Positions 1 through 7,815 of a stretch of DNA of 64,000 nt are shown one piece after another. A model generated the notes under the pieces. It did not search any database, was not told the origin of the DNA, and was given only the letters and a program-made list of their open reading frames with translations. The translations under genes were made by a program, and so were the position numbers. This DNA is from Polynucleobacter sp. MWH-S4W17 (GTDB lineage Bacteria; Pseudomonadota; Gammaproteobacteria; Burkholderiales; Burkholderiaceae), in the NCBI RefSeq assembly GCF_018687535.1, contig NZ_CP061295.1, forward strand, positions 620,001 to 684,000. The letters run 5' to 3'. Position 1 is the stretch's first letter, and every line of letters begins with the position of its first letter.

Positions 1-756
1 ATTCTGGCTGGTCTAAGTTTGATCGCTGTTGCGCAAAGTGATCCTAATTTGAGGGATAGGGTAGACCAGCGCATGGACATTCGTTCTAATGGAGATATGC
101 GGCAAAGGGTTGATGGCAACCGCAGTATTAGCAGTGATGATGGAAATGCTAGTGGCGATAAAAGAGGTGTCGGTAAAGGAGGAATGGCGGTTTGCGCTGG
201 TGAATTTGCCCTATGCGCTTCTTCCACTTGCAAGCCTACCGGCAGAACAATTACCGTTAAAGAAGATGGCGGAAAAACTACTAAACAGTATCCAGAAGCA
301 ATTTGCAAGTGTCCTGTTATTACCTCTCAAATTGCACAACAAAATAACTCACCCTTGGTTGGAGTTGCTGGTCTAAATGAGGGAAACATGGAGGGCTCTT
401 GCCGCTCGCCTGGGACTGGAAAGGTTTGGTCGTACTTCTCTACAACAATTACTACCTATCCTCAGGAGCAGCCTAATGGTGATTTTATGGGGCCCACCGC
501 ATCTCAATCACAGAATTGTTCTGCCAAAGGCTCGGCTCAAGGATCTAATTGCTGGAGTTATATTTGCACCGTAGACCCAAAAGAAACAAATGGGATTAAA
601 ACAGCTTCTTGCCGCTGCCCTTATGGCGAGGGCTTATTTGGCCAAAAGGCTAAGGGTGATCGAGGTTATATAACTTACGCTGGTAGCACCTGGAGTGATC
701 CCAAGGCAGCATGTAAGATGCTGCCAGTCGGCTTCCCGGATCAACTCCTGCAATAA
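1..756 (+). CDS. Secreted twelve-cysteine protein of unknown function, 5' end missing
   Basis: The reading frame is open from base 1, and its first residues (ILAGLSLIAVAQ) look like the end of a signal peptide, so the true start lies upstream of the window. The predicted mature part begins with an Asp/Arg-rich stretch and then holds twelve cysteines in two similar six-cysteine blocks. Each block has C-x(6-10)-C-x4-C, then a C-x-C-P element, then a single Cys. The next gene is a clear paralog, sharing the CKPTG, EDGGKTTK, AICKCP and NEGNM elements. I recognise no named family. Export to an oxidising compartment with disulfide bonding is inferred from the signal-like start and the even cysteine count. 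Confidence 0.8.
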   Translation: MLAGLSLIAVAQSDPNLRDRVDQRMDIRSNGDMRQRVDGNRSISSDDGNASGDKRGVGKGGMAVCAGEFALCASSTCKPTGRTITVKEDGGKTTKQYPEAICKCPVITSQIAQQNNSPLVGVAGLNEGNMEGSCRSPGTGKVWSYFSTTITTYPQEQPNGDFMGPTASQSQNCSAKGSAQGSNCWSYICTVDPKETNGIKTASCRCPYGEGLFGQKAKGDRGYITYAGSTWSDPKAACKMLPVGFPDQLLQ

Positions 757-863
757 GTGCACAGCTCATTGTTAGTTAAATAAAAAAGATTTTTTGCTGC
801 ACGTTGCCTTACGAATGTATTAATTTAAATTACTCTTAAGAAATGAATTGTTTGGAGAATCCC

Positions 864-1685
864 ATGAAAAAAGTTTTATCTGCTGCAGCTATCCTGCTGA
901 GCATTACTTGCACATCATTTTGGGGGTCTGCCAATGCAGCCTCTATCGATCCTAGCGCTAATTCTTTAATGCTTGCTCAAGTCGATACGAGGGATCGTGA
1001 TGTCCGAGATACAGTCGATAGGGTTGAGAATAAGCCGAATGACGTCGTTCGGGATAATCGTGCTAATGCCAGCCCAGGATATTACGCTTCCCGCACCTCT
1101 AAAGGTGTTACTAAAGCAGGATTAACTGAGTGTAGTGGTGATTTTGCTTATTGTGGGGCCTCTATCTGTAAGCCTACGGGTAAGAAAATCAAAGTGAATG
1201 AAGATGGCGGAAAAACGACTAAAGAGTATGACGAGGCAATTTGCAAATGTCCAATCATCACCAGAGAAATGGCTGCCCAACAAGGCGTTACTTTGCATGG
1301 TGTAGCAGCCGTCAATGAGGGCAATATGAAGGGCTCATGTAAGCCGCCTTCAAAAGGTACGATTTGGTCATATGCCGAGATGAATTTACCCGAATGGCCA
1401 CAACAAAGCGCTAATTACCAAACTTTAGCTCCGAAAGGCCTGCAATGCCCAGCCGGTAGCCAAACCGTCAATTGTTGGAATTACTTATGCACGATTGACG
1501 CAAAGCCTGCTGCGAATGGTGTCAAATTAGCGACTTGTCGTTGTCCAATTAATGAAGGTGTTTTGGGTCATAAGGCTGGTGGCAATGAAATTTATTTCAC
1601 TGCTGCAGGTGGATATTTTTCTGATCCCTCAAGTGCTTGTTCCATGTACCCCGTTTCAGGAGCGATCCCGCAACCAAGCAACTAG
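864..1685 (+). CDS. Secreted twelve-cysteine protein, tandem paralog
   Basis: The likely start is the ATG at 864, giving MKKVLSAAAILLS, preceded by a GGAG ribosome site at about 854. An in-frame ATG at 843 adds seven residues that spoil the signal peptide. A signal peptide ending near ANAA is followed by an Asp/Arg-rich linker (RDRDVRDTVDRV) and two six-cysteine modules. Module one runs CSGDFAYCGASIC to CKCP to GSC; module two runs CPAGSQTVNCWNYLC to CRCP to SAC. All twelve mature cysteines align with those of the gene just upstream, so this is a tandem duplication of an already internally duplicated protein. Function is unknown. A 107-base gap separates the pair and a strong terminator follows. 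Confidence 0.85.
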   Translation: MKKVLSAAAILLSITCTSFWGSANAASIDPSANSLMLAQVDTRDRDVRDTVDRVENKPNDVVRDNRANASPGYYASRTSKGVTKAGLTECSGDFAYCGASICKPTGKKIKVNEDGGKTTKEYDEAICKCPIITREMAAQQGVTLHGVAAVNEGNMKGSCKPPSKGTIWSYAEMNLPEWPQQSANYQTLAPKGLQCPAGSQTVNCWNYLCTIDAKPAANGVKLATCRCPINEGVLGHKAGGNEIYFTAAGGYFSDPSSACSMYPVSGAIPQPSN

Positions 1686-1710
1686 TTTATTTTTGCTGTG
1701 ACAGTTTGCA

Positions 1711-1750
1711 AAAAAACCCGCTACTCTATAAAAGTAGCGGGTTTTCTTTT
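1711..1750. terminator. Bidirectional intrinsic terminator
   Basis: CCCGCTAC (1717-1724) pairs with GTAGCGGG (1734-1741). A-tracts lie before the stem and T-tracts after it, so it can end transcription of the cysteine-rich pair on the plus strand and of the rubredoxin reductase gene on the minus strand. Confidence 0.85.
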
Positions 1751-1766
1751 TCTTAACTAAATGAAT

Positions 1767-2951
1767 TTATCCTAATATCGACGGCAGCTCTTTAGTCAAG
1801 GAGCCACGTTGTGCCGTGGCTGCACCCATGAGTGCAAAGCCCAATAACTTTCCATCGTTAGACTCAAAGCGTGCTTCTAGACCGCCTTCAACTGGTGTTG
1901 TAGTCCATTTGCCTTGCGCACCCTTAGCAGGGGGCGAAACAATCGTGGCCAATGCGGGTGTTTTAACCATCACAGGCATTGCAGGATAGGTCAAAGCAGT
2001 GGTTTGTCCAATTAAGGTGGGCGCCAATGCTCTCGCTGCTTGCATGATGGGCATCACGTAAGGCAGGACTAAGCCGTCCACCTCTGCGCAATCTCCAATT
2101 GCGAATATGTTTTTAATGTTGGTTTCGAGTTCGCGGTTTACCTGAATGCCAGCTCCTGTATTCATGCCACTTTCTTTAGCTAATTCAATTCTGGGCTTTA
2201 GACCAACGGCCGATAAAAATACGTCGCAAGAGATTGTGTTGCCATTGGCTAGTGTGACCTGCAAAGCGTCCCCATGACGATCAATTGCTTGCACGGTTGT
2301 AGATAGGTGCCAATGCACGCCAGCCGCACTGAGTTTCTCCTGCAGCTCTAGGGCTGCAGCTTCAGGCAAAAGGCGACCCAGAGCTTGTGGAGATAAGTCA
2401 ATCACATCTACCTCATAACCTCCCAGCACAAGATCATTGGCGAATTCACAGCCAATCAGGCCCGCACCCAGAATGGCAATCTTCTTTTTTCCGGTGATTG
2501 CATTACGAAAGCGTGCGTAGTCTTCCAAATCATTTACTGTGATGACTTCGTTCGCAGCGCTCCCTTGAAGTGGGAGACGAATTTGATCGGCACCCAAAGC
2601 CATTACCAGTTTTCCATAAGGTACTTCACCTTTACTAGTTTGAATGGTTTGCGCACTAGGATTAATTGAGATGACATCACACTCACCCAAGACAGTCATT
2701 TCTAGTTGCGTTGCCATGCCATCAGCTGGCGTAGAGATTAATTGCGCCGCTTCTTTCTTGCTTGCCAGAGCGGTAGAAAGCATAGGTTTGGAATAAAAAT
2801 ATCCAGGCTCACGCGTTACCAGCGTAATTGGAACTGCTTTATCCAATTTTCGGATTTCACGAATGACGGTGTAGCCAGCCAATCCACTGCCAATAATGAC
2901 AATTGTGGATTGGAATTGAGGGGTGGTTTGATCCAAAGCTGGGCTCTCCAA
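1767..2951 (-). CDS. Rubredoxin reductase-type NAD(P)H:FAD oxidoreductase
   Basis: This 394-residue flavoprotein has an N-terminal FAD dinucleotide fold (VIIGSGLAGY near residue 18), a central NAD(P)H fold (AILGAGLIGCEFA near 157) and the second FAD motif (FAIGDCAEVDG near 283), the order typical of rubredoxin/ferredoxin reductases. The small C-terminal domain suits a rubredoxin reductase. It lies directly downstream of rubredoxin (2994-3161) and rubrerythrin (3223-3708) on the same strand, so the likely job is passing electrons from NAD(P)H to rubredoxin and on to rubrerythrin for peroxide reduction. The pathway is inferred from context. Related reductases serve alkane hydroxylases, but none is present here. 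Confidence 0.88.
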   Translation of the reverse strand: MESPALDQTTPQFQSTIVIIGSGLAGYTVIREIRKLDKAVPITLVTREPGYFYSKPMLSTALASKKEAAQLISTPADGMATQLEMTVLGECDVISINPSAQTIQTSKGEVPYGKLVMALGADQIRLPLQGSAANEVITVNDLEDYARFRNAITGKKKIAILGAGLIGCEFANDLVLGGYEVDVIDLSPQALGRLLPEAAALELQEKLSAAGVHWHLSTTVQAIDRHGDALQVTLANGNTISCDVFLSAVGLKPRIELAKESGMNTGAGIQVNRELETNIKNIFAIGDCAEVDGLVLPYVMPIMQAARALAPTLIGQTTALTYPAMPVMVKTPALATIVSPPAKGAQGKWTTTPVEGGLEARFESNDGKLLGFALMGAATAQRGSLTKELPSILG

Positions 2952-2993
2952 ATAACGAATAGGTAAACAGGGTGAAGGGGTGCTGAAGTGGCC

Positions 2994-3161
2994 TTAGCTT
3001 ACCTGAACCATTTCAAAATCTGCTTTTGCTACACCGCAATCAGGGCATTCCCAGTCTTCTGGTACATCAGCCCAGAGTGTGCCAGCTGGAATGCCATCTT
3101 CTGGAATTCCTTTTGCTTCGTCATAAATATAGCCGCACACGATACATTGGTAAGTTTTCAT
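2994..3161 (-). CDS. Rubredoxin
   Basis: A 55-residue protein starting [18 protein letters not shown]. The iron-binding cysteines are C6, C9, C39 and C42, as two C-x2-C-G knuckles, with the family residues [14 protein letters not shown] between them. It is a one-electron carrier in the cytoplasm. It sits between rubrerythrin upstream and rubredoxin reductase downstream, so it most likely links the two. The 15 bases AAGGAATCAAAATGA around its ribosome site and start are identical to those of the rubrerythrin gene, suggesting matched translation of the two partners. Confidence 0.95.
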   Translation of the reverse strand: MKTYQCIVCGYIYDEAKGIPEDGIPAGTLWADVPEDWECPDCGVAKADFEMVQVS

Positions 3162-3222
3162 TTTGATTCCTTAAATAGTCTGTTGATTTTAAATTTAATT
3201 TCTAATTATTTCTGGGCCCGTC

Positions 3223-3708
3223 TTATTGGGCCGCAAAACCCTTTGCTTTTTCCAAAGCCTGCTTGTAATGGTTTGCATGACGCTCTTCAACGTTTGCCAA
3301 CGCAGCGAAGCGTTTTGCTGCTTTTGCCAATAACGCCTGAAATTGCTCAGCATGCTCTTTAGATTCCGCAATTTGCTCATCGATTTCTTGTATGGCTGCA
3401 GCATTGCCTTCTTGAACTGCTGTTTCCCGAAAGGATGGATACATTTCGGTGTATTCATAGGTTTCGCCTTCAATAGCAATCTCCAAGGCACGTGCAGGAG
3501 TAATGGTGCCAGCGGGGTAGAGTAAATCTAAGTGGCCAAAGGCATGCATCACTTCTTGGTCAGCGGTAGCTTCAAAGATCTTTGCGGTTTCTTCGTCACC
3601 AGCAGCGCGAGCTAATTTTGCAAAATAACGATACTTGATATGAGCCATAGATTCGCCGGCGAAGGCGGACTCTAAGTTTTGGATAGTTTTGATTTCTGGA
3701 CGTGTCAT
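3223..3708 (-). CDS. Rubrerythrin-type diiron peroxidase without a fused rubredoxin domain
   Basis: The start at 3708 (MTRPEIKTIQNLESAF) has AAGGAA upstream; the frame extends to 3783 but that part is unlike the family. The 161-residue four-helix bundle keeps the seven expected diiron ligands: E19, E52, H55, E85, E88, E141 and H144. Classical rubrerythrins of about 190 residues carry a C-terminal rubredoxin; here that domain is absent and a separate rubredoxin gene follows, so electrons would come in trans. The family reduces hydrogen peroxide in the cytoplasm. The gene is divergent from oxyR with a 144-base shared control region, which fits peroxide induction. Confidence 0.9.
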   Translation of the reverse strand: MTRPEIKTIQNLESAFAGESMAHIKYRYFAKLARAAGDEETAKIFEATADQEVMHAFGHLDLLYPAGTITPARALEIAIEGETYEYTEMYPSFRETAVQEGNAAAIQEIDEQIAESKEHAEQFQALLAKAAKRFAALANVEERHANHYKQALEKAKGFAAQ

Positions 3709-3816
3709 TTTGATTCCTTTATTAAGACATACGGTTTGTTGAGTATTCCTTGCTGCTTTCTCAACTATGGATGCAGTGTGCACCTTATTTATTGATCAGT
3801 CTAATGAATCATTATG

Positions 3817-3842
3817 ATAGTATTTATCTAATTATTCGATAA
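3817..3842. promoter_or_regulatory. Possible OxyR operator in the oxyR / rubrerythrin intergenic region
   Basis: ATAG (3817), CTAA (3828) and ATAA (3839) are spaced exactly 11 bases apart. This follows the ATAG-N7-CTAT-N7-ATAG layout known for OxyR sites, with two quarter-sites off by one base and the fourth missing. The place is right for both autoregulation of oxyR and control of rubrerythrin. The region is AT-rich, so chance is possible. Confidence 0.35.
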
Positions 3843-3852
3843 AGGAGGGAAA

Positions 3853-4758
3853 ATGGCCTATTTACCGTCTTTAAGGCAGCTGGGGTATTTCGTTGCATTG
3901 GCAAAAGAACTCAATTTCACGCGCGCAGCACAGGCTTGTTTTGTTGGCCAGTCCACTTTAAGTGCCGGCCTGAAGGAGTTGGAGGATGCGCTGGGAATCC
4001 ATTTGGTGGAGCGTGATCGACAGAATGTATCCATCACTCCAATAGGTTTGGAGGTTCTTGAGCGTGCCAAGCTCATCTTGGCGGCATCTGAGGATTTGGT
4101 GGAGTATGCAGGCGCAACCGGCAAGCCCATGACTGCCACAATTCGTTTGGGCGTCATACCCACTATTGCACCATTTCTATTGCCAACAGTGCTTCCGGAA
4201 ATTCGTAGCCGTTTTCCAGAACTTAAAATCACACTCAGAGAAGATCTCACTGCCAATCTCCTTTCCAGATTAGCTGAGCATAAATTGGATTTTGCTCTGA
4301 TAGCACTTCCATATGATGTTGAGGGTCTTCTCGTTCAGGAATTATTTGACGACCATTTTTGGTTGGTTGCGAAAGAAGGTGATCCCGCCTTGAAGGGAAA
4401 AGAAGTGACCTTACCTGCCAAGATGGCCGAACGCCTCTTGCTACTTGAAGAAGGGCATTGTCTACGAGAGCATAGTTTGCAAGCGTGCAAGCGCACTGAC
4501 ATTCGTAAGGCTGAGGGGATGGAAGCCACTAGCTTGTTGACCTTGTTGCAAATGGTGGAGTCTGGACTTGGCATTGCTTTACTTCCCGGAATGGCGGTTA
4601 AAAGTAGTCTATTAAATAACTCTGAGTTAGTGGCAAAAGAGTTGGCCTCACCAGCGCCCAAGAGAGTGATTGCCTTAGTTGCAAGACCTTCTACCGCGCA
4701 CACTCAAGAATTTAATGCGCTGGCAGATTGCATACGCGAACAATTTGGAACCGCATAA
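3853..4758 (+). CDS. oxyR: OxyR, hydrogen peroxide-sensing LysR-family regulator
   Basis: A 301-residue LysR protein with an N-terminal winged helix-turn-helix (about 5-64) and a periplasmic-binding-like effector domain. The element LLLEEGHCLREHSLQAC holds C203 and C212, nine residues apart, matching the peroxide-sensing pair C199 and C208 of E. coli OxyR. That identifies it as OxyR, not a generic LysR protein. A strong AAAGGAGG ribosome site precedes the ATG. It is divergent from the rubrerythrin, rubredoxin and reductase cluster, its probable target. An Old Yellow Enzyme follows on the same strand, 71 bases downstream. Confidence 0.93.
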   Translation: MAYLPSLRQLGYFVALAKELNFTRAAQACFVGQSTLSAGLKELEDALGIHLVERDRQNVSITPIGLEVLERAKLILAASEDLVEYAGATGKPMTATIRLGVIPTIAPFLLPTVLPEIRSRFPELKITLREDLTANLLSRLAEHKLDFALIALPYDVEGLLVQELFDDHFWLVAKEGDPALKGKEVTLPAKMAERLLLLEEGHCLREHSLQACKRTDIRKAEGMEATSLLTLLQMVESGLGIALLPGMAVKSSLLNNSELVAKELASPAPKRVIALVARPSTAHTQEFNALADCIREQFGTA

Positions 4759-4829
4759 TCACATGCTCAGCAAAATTTGTTAATCCTTGTTACAGTCAAT
4801 CCTCTTTTTACTCATTTAAAAGGCAGCAA

Positions 4830-5930
4830 ATGTCAGGCAAAGAAATTATGTTCACCCCGGTAAATCTGGGAGCACTTCATTTAAAAAATCGTTTAGTGAT
4901 GGCACCGCTCACGCGGATGCGTGCTGTTGGTGGTGATGTTCCTAACCCGTTAGCGAAAACCTATTACGCACAACGTGCGAGTGCCGGACTCATTATTACT
5001 GAGGCAACACAGATTTCTCCATTGGGTAAAGGTTACCCAGCGACGCCTGGAATTTATTCGCCCGAGCAAACCGCTGCATGGAAAGAGATTGTTGAGGCAG
5101 TTCACGCCAAGGGTGGTGCGATTGTTGCGCAGCTATGGCACGTAGGCCGCATCTCCCATTCTTCCTTGCATCCAGAGCAGGGTGCACCTGAGGCGCCTTC
5201 CGCAATTGCTGCGGCTGGTCAAACCTATGGCGCAGACTGGAAGTTGCATGATTATGAGATGCCAACCGCGATGAGTTTGGAAGATATCGCTCGCTTGCTC
5301 AAAGAGTTTGAGTTAGCGGCACAAAATGCAAAATCTGCAGGCTTTGATGGTATTGAAATTCACTCGGCTAATGGCTACTTGTTAGATCAGTACTTGCAAG
5401 ACAAAACCAATCAACGTACGGATGAATATGGCGGTTCGATCGACAATCGTCTGCGCCTATTGGGTCAAGTCATTGAAGTTGTAAGTAAAGTATTCCCGAG
5501 CGATAAGGTAGGAGTTCGCCTTTCACCATACGGCACTTTTAACGATATGGGTGATAGCGATCCAGTAGCGTTATTCACTGCTGCAATTAAGAAGCTCAAT
5601 GGCTATAACTTAGCTTACGTGCACATGATTGAGCCACGTTCAACTAGCGCTGGTGGTGGCGATCAGGTCTTGGAAGATGCCCCGATTACTTCAGAGATGT
5701 TCCGTGCCGCTTATCAAGGACAATTTATTACTGCTGGTGGCTATGACCAGGCAATGGGTGAAAAGGTGCTAGAAGATAGCTTGGCTGATGCGGTAGCTTA
5801 TGGCCGTCTCTATATTTCTAATCCAGATCTAGCAGAGAGATTTCAGCAGGGTGCCGCACTAAATCCATATAACCGCGCTACTTTTTATGGTGGCGAGAAA
5901 GTGGGCTACACAGATTACCCAACTCTGTAA
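4830..5930 (+). CDS. Old Yellow Enzyme-family alkene reductase (NemA-like)
   Basis: An FMN-dependent NADPH reductase of activated C=C bonds and nitro-compounds. The start at 4830 (MSGKEIMFTPV) with AGGCAG upstream gives 366 residues, the usual family length; longer in-frame starts add unrelated residues. Family marks are NRLVMAPLTRMRA near the N-terminus, AQLWHVGRISH, the substrate/FMN stretch GIEIHSANGYLLDQYLQDKTNQRTD with the H-x2-N pair, and AYGRLYISNPDLAERF near the end. It may be cotranscribed with oxyR, which would fit electrophile or oxidative stress defence, but that is inference. NemA and xenobiotic reductase branches cannot be told apart by eye. Confidence 0.9.
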   Translation: MSGKEIMFTPVNLGALHLKNRLVMAPLTRMRAVGGDVPNPLAKTYYAQRASAGLIITEATQISPLGKGYPATPGIYSPEQTAAWKEIVEAVHAKGGAIVAQLWHVGRISHSSLHPEQGAPEAPSAIAAAGQTYGADWKLHDYEMPTAMSLEDIARLLKEFELAAQNAKSAGFDGIEIHSANGYLLDQYLQDKTNQRTDEYGGSIDNRLRLLGQVIEVVSKVFPSDKVGVRLSPYGTFNDMGDSDPVALFTAAIKKLNGYNLAYVHMIEPRSTSAGGGDQVLEDAPITSEMFRAAYQGQFITAGGYDQAMGEKVLEDSLADAVAYGRLYISNPDLAERFQQGAALNPYNRATFYGGEKVGYTDYPTL

Positions 5931-5963
5931 TAGAAGTCCCAGATTCTGGGATGGTTGCTAATA

Positions 5964-5996
5964 AATCCCGCTCTTAATAAAGCGGGATTATTTTTT
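5964..5996. terminator. Intrinsic terminator after the alkene reductase gene
   Basis: AATCCCGCT (5964-5972) pairs with AGCGGGATT (5981-5989), followed by a T-tract on the plus strand. The 3' arm overlaps the stop codon of the minus-strand small membrane protein, so two convergent genes share it. Confidence 0.8.
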
Positions 5997-6173
5997 GTCT
6001 TCAGGGTCTTTAAGAAGACCGTATTGGTTTGCTGCGAGTAAAAAGGCAATAGATGCGCAACCCATAGCAAAAAATTGCCATTGATGCAGCATTGCGGTGC
6101 CCACCACCGTCATTAGGACTGTCCAGCCTATTGCCATCTTGGCTTTTTTAGAGAGAGGTTTCATTTTAAGCAT
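5988..6173 (-). CDS. Small two-helix membrane protein downstream of cytochrome b561
   Basis: About 61 residues with a basic start (KMKPLSKKAKM) and two hydrophobic stretches (WTVLMTVVGTAML and FFAMGCASIAFLLAANQ), so probably an inner-membrane hairpin. The start is uncertain: ATG at 6173 overlaps the end of the cytochrome gene, while ATG at 6164 lies just past its stop. Either way the two are closely coupled and would share the Fur-box-containing promoter. I do not recognise the family. Confidence 0.65.
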   Translation of the reverse strand: MLKMKPLSKKAKMAIGWTVLMTVVGTAMLHQWQFFAMGCASIAFLLAANQYGLLKDPEDKK

Positions 6174-6702
6174 CAACTTTATTCAACATACGACGAAGTG
6201 TATCGTCCTTTACGACGTAATGTTGCCACAAGCCTGCTAAAGCATGAATGCCAATCAAAAAGTAGAGCGAGTTTCCTAGGAATTCATGGATGCCTTCAAC
6301 TACTTTTTTCATCTCTGGATTAGGGGTGACTAGTTGAGGCCACACCAGGCCAAAAAAGTAGATTTCTTTGCCGCCATACTGAAAATACAGGATGCCAAAA
6401 ATAGGCGATATCAAGAGCAGGGCATACAGCAGCCAATGCATGACCTTGGCTAATGAGATGAACAAAGTCTTTGGGTTTGTGGGCTCGGGAACACCATAAG
6501 TCAAACGGATGATGAGGCGAAGAGCCATAGCTATAAAAATGAGCTGTCCAATAACGCCATGAATTGATTTGCACAGCTCACGAGGCTCGCTGCCTTTGGG
6601 AAATTGTCCTTTGAGCTCAATCACTGCAAAAGCAGCGACAACTAGGAAGAAGACAAGCCAATGGAAGAATATGGAGGCTGGGTGGTATTTGGTTTTAGGC
6701 AT
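6166..6702 (-). CDS. Cytochrome b561 (CybB/YodB-type)
   Basis: A 178-residue four-helix membrane cytochrome. Conserved histidines lie in each helix region: YHPASIFFHW, CKSIHGVIGQ, VMHWLLY and IGIHALAGLWQHY, the expected pattern for two b-type hemes. Family members move electrons from quinol, and some act as superoxide:ubiquinone oxidoreductases. A good Fur-like box lies 34 bases upstream of the start, so iron repression is likely. A small membrane protein overlaps its 3' end. Confidence 0.88.
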   Translation of the reverse strand: MPKTKYHPASIFFHWLVFFLVVAAFAVIELKGQFPKGSEPRELCKSIHGVIGQLIFIAMALRLIIRLTYGVPEPTNPKTLFISLAKVMHWLLYALLLISPIFGILYFQYGGKEIYFFGLVWPQLVTPNPEMKKVVEGIHEFLGNSLYFLIGIHALAGLWQHYVVKDDTLRRMLNKVDA

Positions 6703-6735
6703 TACATGAGAATGTTAAGTGGACTCATCACAAAT

Positions 6736-6754
6736 GATAATGAATCTCATTAAC
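6736..6754. promoter_or_regulatory. Fur box upstream of cytochrome b561
   Basis: The 19-mer GATAATGAATCTCATTAAC matches the classical GATAATGATAATCATTATC at 15 of 19 positions, mostly in the outer arms. It lies just upstream of the cytochrome b561 start. The gene on its other side ends here, so the target is the cytochrome pair. Confidence 0.6.
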
Positions 6755-6799
6755 AGCATTAATGCCAGGGGCTTTACCCCTTAAAAAGGCAATTCAAGC

Positions 6800-6991
6800 T
6801 CAGTTATTAAGTCTGACTTTAGCGCTAAGCTCATTTACTAAGCCGCGTTTATCTATTTGTGAGAGTCTAAGAGCTTCAACTTCGAAATCTAATTGCCCGG
6901 GATGGAATTCCTCGTCATTCTGAAGGTGGATGACATAAGTCCACACCAGTTCACGCCCCCGGTTTTTAAAAACATCGACTACTCGTTTCAT
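6800..6991 (-). CDS. Conserved-looking small hypothetical protein
   Basis: 63 residues, starting MKRVVDVFKNRGRELVWTY, soluble and charged, with no signal peptide or membrane segment. It lies 23 bases downstream of the DUF4239-like gene on the same strand and ends before the Fur box, so it is probably the last gene of the lactate dehydrogenase transcript. I cannot assign a function. Confidence 0.6.
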   Translation of the reverse strand: MKRVVDVFKNRGRELVWTYVIHLQNDEEFHPGQLDFEVEALRLSQIDKRGLVNELSAKVRLNN

Positions 6992-7014
6992 TTAGACCGC
7001 CTTTGCGCTGAAGC

Positions 7015-7764
7015 TTATTGATTGCCGATAGATGGACTGGTAATCTTCATCTGCTGGCTTAAGTTAATTTTTAGTGCCACTAAGTTCCTCGCTTCAATGC
7101 GAATGACGCCGCCTCGTGGGCTATCAATATCAGCAATCAAAAAGAAAGATACTGAGATAACAAAAGGAAAGATCATAAATAGAGCGATGTTCTTCTCAAA
7201 ATTCCGAGCGCCAAATCCGACTAAGAGATTGGCGCAAATAGCGATTGCTGCCATCAATGCCCAGGCCGTAAGGGGGATACGATTCCACCAAGCTGCTTGT
7301 ACATAGCCTTGAGAATTCAAAACATCATTCATACCCGCGGCAACTAGTGCAATAGAGGCAGTGTGTTGCGTGCGAACAGTTGGAAGAATCTCATTCCAGA
7401 GGGCAGTTTGCAATTGATCTGTTTTACTGCGAATCTCTTCAATCTTTTCTGGGGTCTGCTTGGAGTAAAACAAAATACGTTGATCTACATATTGAAGCAA
7501 GAGACCCTTTGTTGCGTCAGCCGCCTTTGGTGGCAGTAGATCAGCCCTTAAGAATTCGGTGCCAATGGCATTTGCCTCGCCTTCCTCAAAGATCTCTCGC
7601 TGATCATGGCGATTGATAGCCATTGAGAAGGTAAAGCCAATAATTAAGGCTAGCAAGGTTAAGGTAGCCGTCTGAATAATGCCAAGATCTGCGGATGTCT
7701 CAGTATCTTTTGTGCGATAGCGACTCAGTGCGGCATATCCAAACCAAACAGAAAAGGCAAACAC
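7015..7764 (-). CDS. DUF4239-like (bestrophin-like) membrane protein, start uncertain
   Basis: About 250 residues with paired N-terminal helices (one around TATLTLLALIIGFTFSMAI), a cytoplasmic helical region beginning NRHDQREIFEEGEANAIGTEFLRADLLP, and two C-terminal helices. This resembles DUF4239, which has distant likeness to bestrophin channels. The listed start is GTG at 7764, but it cuts the first membrane helix: the frame stays open back to the lldD stop and reads ILNHPLAVFGISLIVFAF with no ATG, GTG or TTG. A rare ATT or ATC start near 7815 or 7806 would restore the helix and place the gene directly behind lldD. The function is unknown. Confidence 0.7.
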   Translation of the reverse strand: MFAFSVWFGYAALSRYRTKDTETSADLGIIQTATLTLLALIIGFTFSMAINRHDQREIFEEGEANAIGTEFLRADLLPPKAADATKGLLLQYVDQRILFYSKQTPEKIEEIRSKTDQLQTALWNEILPTVRTQHTASIALVAAGMNDVLNSQGYVQAAWWNRIPLTAWALMAAIAICANLLVGFGARNFEKNIALFMIFPFVISVSFFLIADIDSPRGGVIRIEARNLVALKINLSQQMKITSPSIGNQ

Positions 7765-7815
7765 TATAAGTGAGATGCCAAAGACAGCAAGAGGGTGGTT
7801 GAGGATGGGGAAAAT

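Noticed and set aside
3858..4256. Antisense reading frame within oxyR
   Set aside because: Shadow of a well-supported oxyR gene; low-quality protein composition.
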